64,000 nt of DNA from Ramlibacter alkalitolerans (GTDB lineage: Bacteria > Pseudomonadota > Gammaproteobacteria > Burkholderiales > Burkholderiaceae_C). The DNA lies in NCBI RefSeq assembly GCF_016722765.1, contig NZ_JAEQND010000013.1, positions 1 to 64,000 of the forward strand, written 5' to 3'. The notes under the pieces were generated by a model, which made no database searches, was not told where the DNA came from, and saw nothing but the letters and a program-made list of their open reading frames with translations. Positions 7,819 through 14,995 of this stretch are shown in pieces (positions within the stretch are counted from its first letter, which is position 1; each line of letters begins with the position of its first letter). The position numbers and the translations under genes are program-made.

Positions 7819-8259
7819 TCACGCGGGGTTGCGCGCGCTCCACAGCGGAATCTCTACACCGGCGGCCGCAGCCAGGTCCTTGAGAAACTCCGGGTGCTGC
7901 ATGGCCCGCACCAGGGCCCACCTGGTGGCGTCGTTCGGGAAGCTGACTTCGGTCTCGTAGCGAGAGAATGTGCGTGGGCTCTTGCCGATGATTCGAGCGG
8001 CCGCGGCCCTTGTGAGCCCGTATTTCCGCCTGAATGCAAAGATGTCTTCTCCGAGCAGGTGCGGTCCGTAGTGCTGGTGGCGCGCACGCCGGCGCGCGAT
8101 GTTTTCCGCCATCTGGCTGACCAGCACGCTCTCGTGCCCGCACGCTTCGCAGCGCGCAGCGAGAGTGACAACCGCGACTTCTCCAGTCGGCGGGTTGAAG
8201 CGCTCCACGCGCTCGATGGGCTGCATCGTTCCAGTATGGCAGGCGCGGCAGGTAGTCAT
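7819..8259 (-). CDS. MqsA/YgiT-type zinc-finger HTH protein (orphan antitoxin-like)
   Basis: 146-aa protein with two CxxC pairs (C4/C7 and C37/C40) typical of the zinc-binding N-terminus of MqsA/YgiT. A C-terminal helix-turn-helix follows: FRRKYGLTRAAAARIIGKSPRTFSRYETEVSFP. In MqsRA systems this protein neutralises the MqsR toxin and represses its operon. No MqsR-like gene is adjacent on either side, so this is an orphan regulator or a solitary antitoxin. ATG with GGAG before it; a CTAYAC-class promoter lies 35 bp upstream. Confidence 0.82.
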   Translation of the reverse strand: MTTCRACHTGTMQPIERVERFNPPTGEVAVVTLAARCEACGHESVLVSQMAENIARRRARHQHYGPHLLGEDIFAFRRKYGLTRAAAARIIGKSPRTFSRYETEVSFPNDATRWALVRAMQHPEFLKDLAAAAGVEIPLWSARNPA

Positions 8260-8293
8260 TTCGTGCTCCGGCGGTGTTGTATTGTTTCACCTT

Positions 8294-8322
8294 ATGTAGC
8301 GAACGGCGCGCGAAAACGGTGC
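8294..8322 (-). promoter_or_regulatory. CTAYAC-class promoter before the MqsA-like gene
   Basis: Minus-strand GCACCG (8317-8322), 17 bp, CTACAT (8294-8299). Start codon at 8259. Confidence 0.7.
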
Positions 8323-8351
8323 TGTCCTCGCCAGCTCAGTGGCAAGAGCTC

Positions 8352-8578
8352 CTACCGAGTAGGTTTCGACACCACGCACTCGTATCGTGCCAACGGTCGC
8401 AGGAAGTGCGCCTTGCCGACGCGCGTGGGCATCAAGGACGTGCCGCGGTAAACCTCGTGGCCGCCGCGTTCGCTGCAAGACGGGCCGGTGGCCGCCGCCC
8501 AGAGCGCGACGCACAGGAGTACCACCAATGTGCCCCGGTGAGGTAGACGAGAAAGTCCAGGAACTTGTAGCCGGTCAC
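8352..8578 (-). CDS. Small exported or membrane peptide gene, two overlapping frames
   Basis: Two short frames overlap. The first starts at GTG 8576-8578 after AGGAG, reads MTGYKFLDFLVYLTG and stops at 8432. The second starts at TTG 8526-8528 after GGGG, reads MVVLLCVALWAAATGPSCSERGGHEV and stops at 8352-8354 (58 aa). Joined, they would make one typical signal-anchor protein, so a frameshift between them or true overlap is possible. The second frame has good GC-rich codon use. It follows the gene ending at 8598 by about 20 nt, suggesting an operon. Function unknown. Confidence 0.35.
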
Positions 8579-8597
8579 GCTGGTTCTCCTGCGCGCA

Positions 8598-9098
8598 CTA
8601 CGCCGCAGTGATTGCCTTGAGCTTCTGCAAGGCGGCTGCGCCGCTCTTGCTTGTTGCACTGTTGTGGGCCATGTCGCAGGCGAGCGAGAAGTCGCCGAAG
8701 CAAAGCTCGCGCACCGCGTTCACCTGGGCGACGTACTGGCGCACCTCGCTGCAGTCCTCGCACATTGCGAGCAGCTCTTTCGCTTCGTCGCCGAAGAGGG
8801 GCTGCGCCGAGTCATCCGGTTCCAGGCCGAAGTCTTGTCCGAGCGCGAGCACAACTGCCCCGATGACGCAGACCGTTAGCGTGAGGAACATGAGAATCCC
8901 CCAGAAGGGGCTGAGGTGCGCTTCGAACGCGTAGGCCTGCGCGCGCAGGAGCAGCACGGCCAGAACACCCAGCCCGGCACGAATCCAGGGGACTTGACGC
9001 TCGCGGCGCTGCCGCTTGCGCTCATACGCGTCCGCGGCACCCTTGAGCTCTTCGCTCGTTGCGATGTAGTGCTGACTGAAAAGGTCTTGAGGGCTCAT
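8598..9098 (-). CDS. Two-helix membrane protein, member of a three-copy family
   Basis: 166 aa, starting at the ATG in GGGCTCAT (minus strand), 28 nt after a CTAYAC-class promoter; the longer frame upstream is ignored. It has a basic juxtamembrane segment (YERKRQRRERQ), two hydrophobic segments (IRAGLGVLAVLLL and WGILMFLTLTVCVIGAVVLAL) and a cytoplasmic tail ending in MCEDCSEVRQYVAQVNAVRELCFGDFSLA. The tail aligns by eye with those of the genes at 11769 (CPAVREYFNRVGAVREVQVGDILRA) and 31027 (DPALTAHITGVVRARKLRGGDAMA). Unknown function. Confidence 0.75.
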   Translation of the reverse strand: MSPQDLFSQHYIATSEELKGAADAYERKRQRRERQVPWIRAGLGVLAVLLLRAQAYAFEAHLSPFWGILMFLTLTVCVIGAVVLALGQDFGLEPDDSAQPLFGDEAKELLAMCEDCSEVRQYVAQVNAVRELCFGDFSLACDMAHNSATSKSGAAALQKLKAITAA

Positions 9099-9126
9099 TG
9101 CTGCTCCGTGGTGTGTGTGTTCCACG

Positions 9127-9155
9127 TGTAGCGACTCACCCTTCGCGCCAGTGCT
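9127..9155 (-). promoter_or_regulatory. CTAYAC-class promoter before 9098
   Basis: Minus-strand GCACTG (9150-9155), 17 bp, CTACAC (9127-9132) followed by G. Confidence 0.75.
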
Positions 9156-9196
9156 GCTCGCCCTCTCCCCGGCCCGACTTGCCGCAGCCGCGTAGC

Positions 9197-10147
9197 TCAC
9201 GTTCTGGGCGGCAGCAGGTGCGCATAAAGCGTCAAAGTGGCCAGACTCTCATGCCCCAGATTGGCTCGCACCGTGGTGATGGGCACCCCCTTCGCAAGTT
9301 GGGCGCTGCAGCTGGTGTGGCGTAGCAGGTGGGGTCCCTTGCTGGGTAGCGGAAAACCCTGCTCCTCTTCGAGCTTGGCAAGGTACGAGCTCACCTGCTG
9401 GTAGACGAGGCTCGGGGTCATCGCTTCGCCCGTGCCGGTGCGGAAGAACGGCCCGCTGCCGTTCCAGCCGCGCTCCTTGCGCACGGCCATCCAGTCCTCG
9501 CAGGCCCCGAGAGCTTCCTTCGCGTTAAAGCGCACCAGGCGCTCCTTGTTGCCCTTGCCCGTGACGCGCAACTGGCCACCAGCGAGGTCGACGTCCGGCG
9601 TCTGCAGGTCGCACAGCTCCTCTCGCCGCAGGCCGGCAAGAAGGGTGAGGCCTGTCAGGGCGCTGTCGCGCGCCGCGGTGAACTTGCGCGGGTTGCCCTG
9701 CACGATGGCCATCAGGTGGTCCTGCTGCTCCCAGGACAGCACCTTGGGCAGCCTTGCCGGCCGGCGGCCGCCGCGGCCCAGCGCCTTGCGGTCCTTGGCA
9801 CGCTCCTCGGCCAGGCGCTCCACCGGGTTGTCGAAAGCGAAGCCTTCGCGCATGGCCCACGAATAGAACAGATTCAACGCGGATTGCATGACGATGCGCG
9901 TTGCGGCGCTGAAACGCGCAGAACCGTCGTCCTTGGTGGAATAGAGCAGATTGCGCAGCCAAGCGGCATTCACCTCGTCCAAATGCTTCAACTGCGCGGA
10001 ATTGCAGAAATCGACGAAAGTGCGTGCCGAGCGCACATATCTGCCAATCGTGCCGTCTGAGAAAGGCCGGTCAGCGAAGGTCTGGCCGCGAAGCCATTCC
10101 TCAAATCGCTGGAGAGCATCTTTTCCAAGCCGCGTAGGCGCCTTCAT
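9197..10147 (-). CDS. Tyrosine recombinase (phage integrase/XerD-like)
   Basis: About 316 aa. An N-terminal SAM-like DNA-binding domain (about 10-105) is followed by the catalytic domain. All catalytic residues are visible: R174 (GLRREEL), K198 (TGKGNK), H273 and R276 (HLLRHT), H299 (LGHES) and nucleophile Y308 (LYAHL). It cuts and rejoins DNA through a 3'-phosphotyrosine and may resolve multimers or integrate the element. Three in-frame ATGs occur at 10156, 10153 and 10147. A TATAAT at 10155-10160 puts the likely transcription start at about 10147, so the mRNA may be leaderless. An inverted repeat overlaps this promoter. Confidence 0.9.
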   Translation of the reverse strand: MKAPTRLGKDALQRFEEWLRGQTFADRPFSDGTIGRYVRSARTFVDFCNSAQLKHLDEVNAAWLRNLLYSTKDDGSARFSAATRIVMQSALNLFYSWAMREGFAFDNPVERLAEERAKDRKALGRGGRRPARLPKVLSWEQQDHLMAIVQGNPRKFTAARDSALTGLTLLAGLRREELCDLQTPDVDLAGGQLRVTGKGNKERLVRFNAKEALGACEDWMAVRKERGWNGSGPFFRTGTGEAMTPSLVYQQVSSYLAKLEEEQGFPLPSKGPHLLRHTSCSAQLAKGVPITTVRANLGHESLATLTLYAHLLPPRT

Positions 10148-10154
10148 GCTCATC

Positions 10155-10180
10155 ATTATATCTGGAATAGTGTATTCCAG
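10155..10180 (-). promoter_or_regulatory. Recombinase promoter with palindromic operator
   Basis: TATAAT on the minus strand (10155-10160) is followed upstream by the perfect inverted repeat CTGGAATA-GTG-TATTCCAG (10162-10180), which fills the spacer between -10 and -35. No good -35 box is seen. The geometry is that of a repressor operator. Confidence 0.55.
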
Positions 10181-10345
10181 CCATAACCGACTGTCGCGAC
10201 CCCCTGCCGCGGGTCCGACCCAGCGCAGCCACGGCGTTCCTGGCGCCGAAAATTACCAGACGTAAACGCCACGGAAGTTTCGCAATCGGTTGCTGTTCTG
10301 CATGTGCTATGCGAAAATAGCGTTTCGCGGCTGAAAGGAGCTGAT

Positions 10346-10660
10346 ATGGCAGAAGAACGCAAACGGCGGGTGAATGTCGTCCTCGACGGCGACGTTGCCG
10401 CGACTTGGGACGTAACGCTCACGAAGCTCGGAATCAACGAGTCGGGGCGGAATCGTGCTTCCGGCGACGAGAAGCTCGTCGTTCTGGCATTGCTGGCCTT
10501 GGAGCGCGAAATGGTCGCTGCTGGCCGGGAACTGCGCACCCGCTACCCCTCGTACGAGGCGATGTGTAAGCGGTTTGGCCTCAGTGTGCGCTCCGAGGAC
10601 GCCCCGGAACAGGCTGGGCCGGCCTGGCCTGCGCAGCCCAGCTCGGCCTCAGCTGGCTGA
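10346..10660 (+). CDS. Small putative DNA-binding protein, unknown
   Basis: 104-aa protein with AAGGAG 6 nt before ATG 10346. A short strand-like start (KRRVNVVLDGD) followed by helices recalls ribbon-helix-helix proteins, but no family can be named. The last 20 residues are Ala/Pro-rich. Its leader holds TTTCGC and GCGAAA repeats (about 10276-10337) that could be an autoregulatory site. It lies between the recombinase and the KfrA-like gene and ends at a strong terminator, so it is a plausible plasmid-maintenance regulator; this is inference from context. Confidence 0.65.
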   Translation: MAEERKRRVNVVLDGDVAATWDVTLTKLGINESGRNRASGDEKLVVLALLALEREMVAAGRELRTRYPSYEAMCKRFGLSVRSEDAPEQAGPAWPAQPSSASAG

Positions 10661-10680
10661 TACGCCTCTACTGCTACACA

Positions 10681-10710
10681 AAAGCCGCCCCTTTGAGGCG
10701 GCTTTTTGTT
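10681..10710 (+). terminator. Rho-independent terminator
   Basis: GCCGCC-CCTTTGA-GGCGGC stem-loop followed by TTTTTGTT, 20 bp after the stop at 10660. Confidence 0.88.
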
Positions 10711-10721
10711 GCACTGCTTCG

Positions 10722-10766
10722 ATACGATATGGTATGATATGCGATGATACAATATGACATGATATG
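10722..10766 (+). repeat. 10-bp direct repeats in the KfrA-like promoter region
   Basis: Four and a half tandem 10-bp units resembling ATATGATATG fill 10722-10766, an AT-rich island in GC-rich DNA. One unit per helical turn and a position directly before the gene suggest an autoregulatory operator or partition-type binding site; TATGATA and GATACAAT within it may also serve as -10 boxes. Confidence 0.65.
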
Positions 10767-10778
10767 AAAGGCGCGAAG

Positions 10779-11690
10779 ATGAGCACGGCAGTGAAACCCG
10801 GGCGTGAGGGCGTGAGCAAGGAGCAGGTCCGCGCGGCCATGCAGCGCTTGGTAGGCAGAGGTGCCAAGCCGACTCTGCGGGACGTCCGCGTCGAGCTCGG
10901 CAATACGGGGTCGATGAAGACCATCTCCGACCATATGGACGAAATTCGTGCAGAGCAGGCGCCCGCGCCAGACGCCGCTGCCGCGTTGTCGCCTGAAGTG
11001 CTCGGTGCCTTGGGCGCTGAGCTGAACCGCTTGGTGAACGAGCGCTCTGCCCGCCTCGAAGAGGAGCTCGTCGAGGCGCGGGGCCGAATCGAAACCTTCG
11101 GCCAGGACAATGACCGGCTGCAGGAAGAGCTCGCCGGCGCGCGCGAGCTCATCGAGCGGCTGAAAGCGGACCAGGCGGAGCACGCCGGGCTGGAAGCATC
11201 CTTGCGCCAGCAGCTGCACGACACGACCCGCGAGCTGCACGAAACAGCCAAGGGCGCGGAGACGGCGCGGCGCGAACTGGCGCTTGCCGAGCAGCGCCTG
11301 CAGGCGTCCACCCAGCGCGAGCAACAGCTCGAAGCCCGGCTCGCGTCGAGCGGCCAGGAGCTCGCGGATGCGCGCCAGAAGCTGCAGGAAGCCCACGGGC
11401 ATGCCGAGGCCTCGGCGCGTGACATGGCGCGCCTGCAGGGCCGCCTGGAGTCCCTGGAAGGCGTCGAAGAGCGGCTAAAGGCGGAAGAAGGGCGTGCTTC
11501 TTCGAGCCAGGCGCAACTCGCGCAGGCGGAAAAGCGTTTGGCCGGCGCTGAAGCCGAACGCGACGCGGTGGCGCAGCGGGTGGCCGACCTGCACAAACAG
11601 CTGCAGCAGGCGCTGCAGAACAACCAGCAGCTGCTGCAGAAGGTTCTGCACCCGGACGGGCAGGACAAGCAACCGCCCGCCGGCGTTTAA
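10779..11690 (+). CDS. kfrA: KfrA-like DNA-binding coiled-coil protein
   Basis: 303 aa from ATG 10779 (AAAGGCG before it; an in-frame ATG at 10764 has no such site). An N-terminal KfrA_N-type domain (GVSKEQVRAAMQRLVGRGAKPTLRDVRVELGNTGSMKTISDHMDEIR) is followed by about 200 residues of alanine-rich coiled coil (many EELVEARGRIE, LRQQLHDTTRELHE repeats). Plasmid KfrA proteins bind their own promoter and help stable inheritance. The AT-rich 10-bp repeats just upstream are the expected target. No parA/parB pair is adjacent here. Confidence 0.85.
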   Translation: MSTAVKPGREGVSKEQVRAAMQRLVGRGAKPTLRDVRVELGNTGSMKTISDHMDEIRAEQAPAPDAAAALSPEVLGALGAELNRLVNERSARLEEELVEARGRIETFGQDNDRLQEELAGARELIERLKADQAEHAGLEASLRQQLHDTTRELHETAKGAETARRELALAEQRLQASTQREQQLEARLASSGQELADARQKLQEAHGHAEASARDMARLQGRLESLEGVEERLKAEEGRASSSQAQLAQAEKRLAGAEAERDAVAQRVADLHKQLQQALQNNQQLLQKVLHPDGQDKQPPAGV

Positions 11691-11708
11691 GGGCCAGTGC
11701 CGCTGCCA

Positions 11709-11737
11709 GCACCCGTTGCACCGAGCCGTCGCTATAC
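11709..11737 (+). promoter_or_regulatory. CTAYAC-class promoter before 11769
   Basis: GCACCC (11709-11714), 17 bp, CTATAC (11732-11737), then G. Almost the same 15-bp block (GCCAGCACCCGTTGC) recurs at the promoter at 12309. Confidence 0.8.
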
Positions 11738-11768
11738 GGGGTCTCAACTGCAAAACGGAACTTGTGCA

Positions 11769-12290
11769 ATGACCTCAGAATTCGACCGCGCCCTGGGCCC
11801 CAGAGGCAACCCCAGCCCCGACCGTCCCCGGATGGGCCTGTTTCGGCAATCGCCGCCCGCCAACCAGGTGGAACTGGATGCTGCGCGCGCCGAGGCTTAC
11901 TCCGCCTTCACGCGAACCAAGCGTATTTCGGCCCCGTGCATGCTGGTGGGGTTTGCAGGGCTTGTCGTGTTTCTCATGGGCCTGCCGCAGTACGCGGACA
12001 ACGCCGCGTACTGGGGCGCCGTCGTGCTCGCCATGCTCGTCAGTTTGGCGGGGCTGGCGCCTCTGCGCGCCGCGCGCGACGACCTGTGGCTGTTCACCGC
12101 GCCCACGGCGTCCGAAGTGCGCAAGATGCTGTCGCTCGGGGCAGAGTGCCCCGCGGTCCGCGAGTACTTCAATCGCGTAGGGGCCGTTCGCGAGGTCCAA
12201 GTCGGGGACATCCTGCGCGCAGTGGAAATTGAAAAGGCTGCGCTGTTCGACGGTCTGGCTGGTCGGGGCTCTGCGGACGTCGCGGCCTGA
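11769..12290 (+). CDS. Two-helix membrane protein, member of a three-copy family
   Basis: 173 aa from ATG 11769. The N-terminal 60 residues are hydrophilic; two membrane helices follow (CMLVGFAGLVVFLMGLP and YWGAVVLAMLVSLAGLAPL), then a tail with ECPAVREYFNRVGAVREVQVGDILRAVEIEKAAL. The tail resembles those of the proteins at 8598 and 31027, and the overall layout is the same. Each copy has its own CTAYAC-class promoter. Inner membrane with the tail in the cytoplasm is inferred from a basic segment before helix 1. Function unknown. Confidence 0.75.
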   Translation: MTSEFDRALGPRGNPSPDRPRMGLFRQSPPANQVELDAARAEAYSAFTRTKRISAPCMLVGFAGLVVFLMGLPQYADNAAYWGAVVLAMLVSLAGLAPLRAARDDLWLFTAPTASEVRKMLSLGAECPAVREYFNRVGAVREVQVGDILRAVEIEKAALFDGLAGRGSADVAA

Positions 12291-12308
12291 CAAAGGAAGC
12301 CACTGCCA

Positions 12309-12337
12309 GCACCCGTTGCGCGGGTCGGTCGCTACAC
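12309..12337 (+). promoter_or_regulatory. CTAYAC-class promoter before 12366
   Basis: GCACCC (12309-12314), 17 bp, CTACAC (12332-12337), then G. Confidence 0.8.
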
Positions 12338-12365
12338 GTGGTAAACGCCCTGGAAGGAAGCTGAA

Positions 12366-12641
12366 ATGAGCACGACTGGCCGGCCTGTTCCCCCTCGCAT
12401 CCGCGAGGCGCAGGGCCGTGTGCAGCTGCTCGTCGCCTTGACGGTGGTCCTCGGCCTGGCCGCATGTGCGGGTGTCGGCCCCTCACCGGCAACGCTGTTC
12501 GCCCGGCTGTGCGAGATGTCCCCGGAGTTGCCGCAGCAGCTCGCCGGCGCTTCGCTCATGACGTGGGTCTGGACGGCGGCCGCCTGGCTGACGCTGCAAG
12601 AGCTGTGCGAGGAGCTGGAATGGCACCCCACCGAAGGCTGA
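12366..12641 (+). CDS. Small membrane protein
   Basis: 91 aa with GGAAGGAAG before ATG 12366. The first hydrophobic segment (QLLVALTVVLGLAACAG) contains LAAC, a possible lipobox after a basic start, so either lipoprotein or membrane anchor is possible. A second hydrophobic stretch (MTWVWTAAAWLTLQEL) lies near the C-terminus. The gene has its own CTAYAC-class promoter. No family recognised. Confidence 0.6.
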   Translation: MSTTGRPVPPRIREAQGRVQLLVALTVVLGLAACAGVGPSPATLFARLCEMSPELPQQLAGASLMTWVWTAAAWLTLQELCEELEWHPTEG

Positions 12642-12655
12642 GGCCCCTGCCCTCA

Positions 12656-12684
12656 GCGCTGGCCGAGAAGCCGAGTGACTACAC
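12656..12684 (+). promoter_or_regulatory. CTAYAC-class promoter, very close to a start codon
   Basis: GCGCTG (12656-12661), 17 bp, CTACAC (12679-12684), then G. ATG 12692 is only 8 nt after the -10 box, so the mRNA would be leaderless or nearly so. Confidence 0.55.
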
Positions 12685-12691
12685 GAGTTGA

Positions 12692-12931
12692 ATGACAAGA
12701 AGCGTCAAGCTGGCCCGCCCCGGCCTAAACCAAATCCTGCAAGCAACTGGCTTGCTCTTCGGGCTGGCGGGCACGTGGCTTGTCACCGAAAAGAACGCGC
12801 TGGGCTTCGTGTTCTGGACCATATCCAACCTCGCCCTCATCGTGCTGACGGCGCGCACGCGCCTGGGGTTGCTGGGCCTGATGTACGTGGCGTATTTGGC
12901 CCTGTCGCTCAAGGGCCTTCTGCAGTGGTAA
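12692..12931 (+). CDS. Small two-helix membrane protein
   Basis: 79 aa. Hydrophobic segments ILQATGLLFGLAGTWLV, LGFVFWTISNLALIVLTA and LGLLGLMYVAYLALSLKGLL suggest two or three membrane helices with almost no soluble part. ATG 12692 lies 8 nt after the CTACAC box of a CTAYAC-class promoter, leaving little or no leader. The gene at 12960 follows by 28 nt and may share the transcript. Function unknown. Confidence 0.6.
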   Translation: MTRSVKLARPGLNQILQATGLLFGLAGTWLVTEKNALGFVFWTISNLALIVLTARTRLGLLGLMYVAYLALSLKGLLQW

Positions 12932-12959
12932 GCAGTGCCGCTCACGTTGGCGACTGCAC

Positions 12960-13298
12960 ATGAAAACCAACAGCTACCTTGCGCTCCTGTTTCACAGTTC
13001 CGTGCTCGGACCCGGCGGTGAAAACCAGCCCGTGCAGCGCCTGCTGGAGTTGCGCGAGCGGCTCCTGAACCTGATGCTCGGCTGCGTGGCCGTCGCCCAG
13101 ACGGCTTTCGTCGCCCTCTACTTCACCGGCGACCCGGCCCCCGAGAGCTTCTTCGCGGTTCTTGCTGCGTCCGCGCCGGATGAGGCGCACTTCGTGAGGC
13201 TTGCACTGGCGTTCGTCACGTGCATCGCGGCGGTGTTGGCTGGCCAGGCGTTCATCGCGCTGCGCCAGGTGGTCGGATGCCTGCCGCCAGAGGACTGA
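12960..13298 (+). CDS. Two-helix membrane protein
   Basis: 112 aa with a hydrophilic start (QPVQRLLELRERLLN) and two predicted helices: LMLGCVAVAQTAFVALYF and LALAFVTCIAAVLAGQAFIAL. No strong CTAYAC promoter of its own; it lies 28 nt behind a similar small membrane gene and ends at a terminator at 13321, so the two probably form an operon. No family recognised. Confidence 0.6.
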   Translation: MKTNSYLALLFHSSVLGPGGENQPVQRLLELRERLLNLMLGCVAVAQTAFVALYFTGDPAPESFFAVLAASAPDEAHFVRLALAFVTCIAAVLAGQAFIALRQVVGCLPPED

Positions 13299-13320
13299 AG
13301 CGAGTCCAGAGAACGAAGAA

Positions 13321-13342
13321 GCCCGCTGGGAGCGGGCTTTTC
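13321..13342. terminator. Bidirectional terminator between convergent genes
   Basis: GCCCGCT-GGG-AGCGGGC hairpin with TTTTC on the plus side and AAGAA before it. It separates the gene ending at 13298 from the minus-strand metalloprotein ending at 13358. Confidence 0.8.
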
Positions 13343-13357
13343 TGTGCCTGGCGGCTC

Positions 13358-14590
13358 CTACCGGTCGAACATGCTGCCAGGGCGCTTCGCGGGCGCGACC
13401 TTGGGCTGCGCGGCGGGCTCCTGCTCCACCCGAGGTGCACCTGCGAACAGGCCGCTGCCGTACAGCGCCGTGCCGGTCATCTCCCGCGGGCCGGGCACCG
13501 GCGCCGGGACTTCCGCGGCCGCGCGCGCGATGCGGGGCAGCTGCTGCACAGGCACCTGGATGCCGTGCGGCGTTGCCGGCGCGCCGGAGAGCTGCGCGAC
13601 CAGCTGCGTGTTCCACACTCCGCCCACGCGCGTGACGATGTACACGTTCGACTTCGGGTCGCCAGGGCGGGAGACTTGTGTGCGCAACGGCACCACAGCA
13701 TCGCGGAAGTTCTTCACCGACTGCAGCGAGGCCTGGTAGGCGATGTCGCGGATGTTGTCGGCGCTTAGGGCTTTGACTTCATCGGGCGTCAGCTTTGCGA
13801 GTTTCTCCGCAGCGAAGTTCACGGCAGCGGCCGTGTAGTGCTCGGAGATGCCGCCCTCGTTCATCGACTGTTCGTGCTGGCGAGCGCGCAGGATGGTCTG
13901 CGCGATGCTGTCTTTGAGCTCAGGGTGCCGCTTGGCCATCCAGACGATGGCAGCGACGTCGGCCTCGGATTCCGACGCGAGCGTGCTCACGGCTTCCGGC
14001 AGCGGCTGGTCGTTGGACAGGCCCGCAATCGCGCTGGGCCGCTGCACGTAGCCATCGGGCAGCGGGATGTCCTGCCGAACATCGCCGCGCTTCTCGCCCG
14101 AGTAGCAATGTGCGGTCTCATGCAGCAGCACGAACTCCAGCTTGTGCTCCGTACTGAGCCCTTCCGGGTCGAAGTCCTTGCCATCCAAGAAGTTGGCGTC
14201 CGGGTGCACGTGCACTTGGCAGCGCATGGCGTAGCCGAGCTTGTTGGCCATGGCGATGGCCTTGTAGCCGCCCTCATTTTCGGCATCTGTGGTTACCTGG
14301 AAGTCCAGCATCATCAGCTTCTTGGTCCAGGGCGCCGGGATGGACTTGGCCACCGCAATCGCGCTTTCCACGGGGTCCAAGCCCCCGGCGACCTTTCCCG
14401 CGACCGTCTGCCCATGCGCCAGGTACATGGAGCCCAGAGCACCTAGCGTGACCGCGAAGGCCAGACCCCCCAGCACGCGCAGGCTGTTGCGTGCGACGGG
14501 GCGTTCTGCATCCACAGGCTCGCCGCGCAGCTCCACTTCGACCTTGGGGCCGCCGGAAAAGAAGTTCTTTACGGTGTCGAAGGCGTTCAT
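13358..14590 (-). CDS. Membrane-anchored zinc-metallopeptidase-like protein
   Basis: 410 aa. One membrane segment at about 38-58 (LRVLGGLAFAVTLGALGSMYLAHG) leaves the rest probably periplasmic. H157-E-T-A-H161 is an HExxH zinc site and E207-S-E-A-D211, about 50 residues later, could give the third ligand, as in gluzincins. The last 60 residues are Pro/Ala-rich. The protein at 61218 has the same HExxHC...(D/E)EAxAD...VLWM arrangement, so the two are paralogues. The substrate is unknown. The -10 region GATAAC deviates from the usual box while the -35 GCACCG is perfect. Confidence 0.75.
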   Translation of the reverse strand: MNAFDTVKNFFSGGPKVEVELRGEPVDAERPVARNSLRVLGGLAFAVTLGALGSMYLAHGQTVAGKVAGGLDPVESAIAVAKSIPAPWTKKLMMLDFQVTTDAENEGGYKAIAMANKLGYAMRCQVHVHPDANFLDGKDFDPEGLSTEHKLEFVLLHETAHCYSGEKRGDVRQDIPLPDGYVQRPSAIAGLSNDQPLPEAVSTLASESEADVAAIVWMAKRHPELKDSIAQTILRARQHEQSMNEGGISEHYTAAAVNFAAEKLAKLTPDEVKALSADNIRDIAYQASLQSVKNFRDAVVPLRTQVSRPGDPKSNVYIVTRVGGVWNTQLVAQLSGAPATPHGIQVPVQQLPRIARAAAEVPAPVPGPREMTGTALYGSGLFAGAPRVEQEPAAQPKVAPAKRPGSMFDR

Positions 14591-14609
14591 TTGTCGTGCT
14601 CGTGGGGTG

Positions 14610-14638
14610 GTTATCGGTTCAGCGGCTGGCGTCGGTGC
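14610..14638 (-). promoter_or_regulatory. Variant of the CTAYAC-class promoter before 14590
   Basis: Minus-strand GCACCG (14633-14638), 17 bp, GATAAC (14610-14615). The -35 box and spacing fit; the -10 box is off consensus. Confidence 0.4.
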
Positions 14639-14930
14639 GTGCCGTGCGCTCGCGCGGAATGCAGATGCCGTGGGCGGCCTTCAGGCCGAAGGAATTGAAT
14701 TCAGCGAGAAAGGCGTGCCCGCGCAGGGCAGCCGTGGCCACGTCCTTCGGCAGGTCGTCCAGCACCAGGGTGGCGTGCTCGGAGCGCACTTCCAGACGCA
14801 GCTTGCCCCCTTTGGCGGCACGGCCCCTCATCAGCCGGAAACTTGGCTTGCCGGCGAGCAGGCCAGCGTTGATGGACAGGACTCGCTGCTCGGAGCCTTC
14901 GCGTCGATAGATTTCGTACGGGATGTTCAC
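14619..14930 (-). CDS. Small soluble protein, unknown
   Basis: 103 aa with a GTG start at 14928-14930 (MNIPYEIYRREGSEQRVLSIN). Alternating hydrophobic residues (KLRLEVRSEHATLVLDDLPKDV) suggest a beta-rich fold. No membrane segment or catalytic motif. Transcribed from a CTAYAC-class promoter whose -35 region overlaps that of the divergent gene at 15056. The next promoter begins within its last codons. Function unknown. Confidence 0.6.
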   Translation of the reverse strand: MNIPYEIYRREGSEQRVLSINAGLLAGKPSFRLMRGRAAKGGKLRLEVRSEHATLVLDDLPKDVATAALRGHAFLAEFNSFGLKAAHGICIPRERTARTDASR

Positions 14931-14966
14931 AGGGGTCTCGCGAATCGGTTTTCTGATGTGTCTCGC

Positions 14967-14995
14967 GTATAGCGAGCGCGCTCCAGATAGACCGC
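14967..14995 (-). promoter_or_regulatory. CTAYAC-class promoter before 14930
   Basis: Minus-strand GCGGTC (14990-14995), 17 bp, CTATAC (14967-14972), then G. The -35 region overlaps that of the divergent promoter at 14992. Confidence 0.6.

Noticed and set aside
8330..8400. Possible tRNA on the plus strand
   Set aside because: It has D- and T-arm-like parts but no 7-base anticodon loop or paired acceptor stem.
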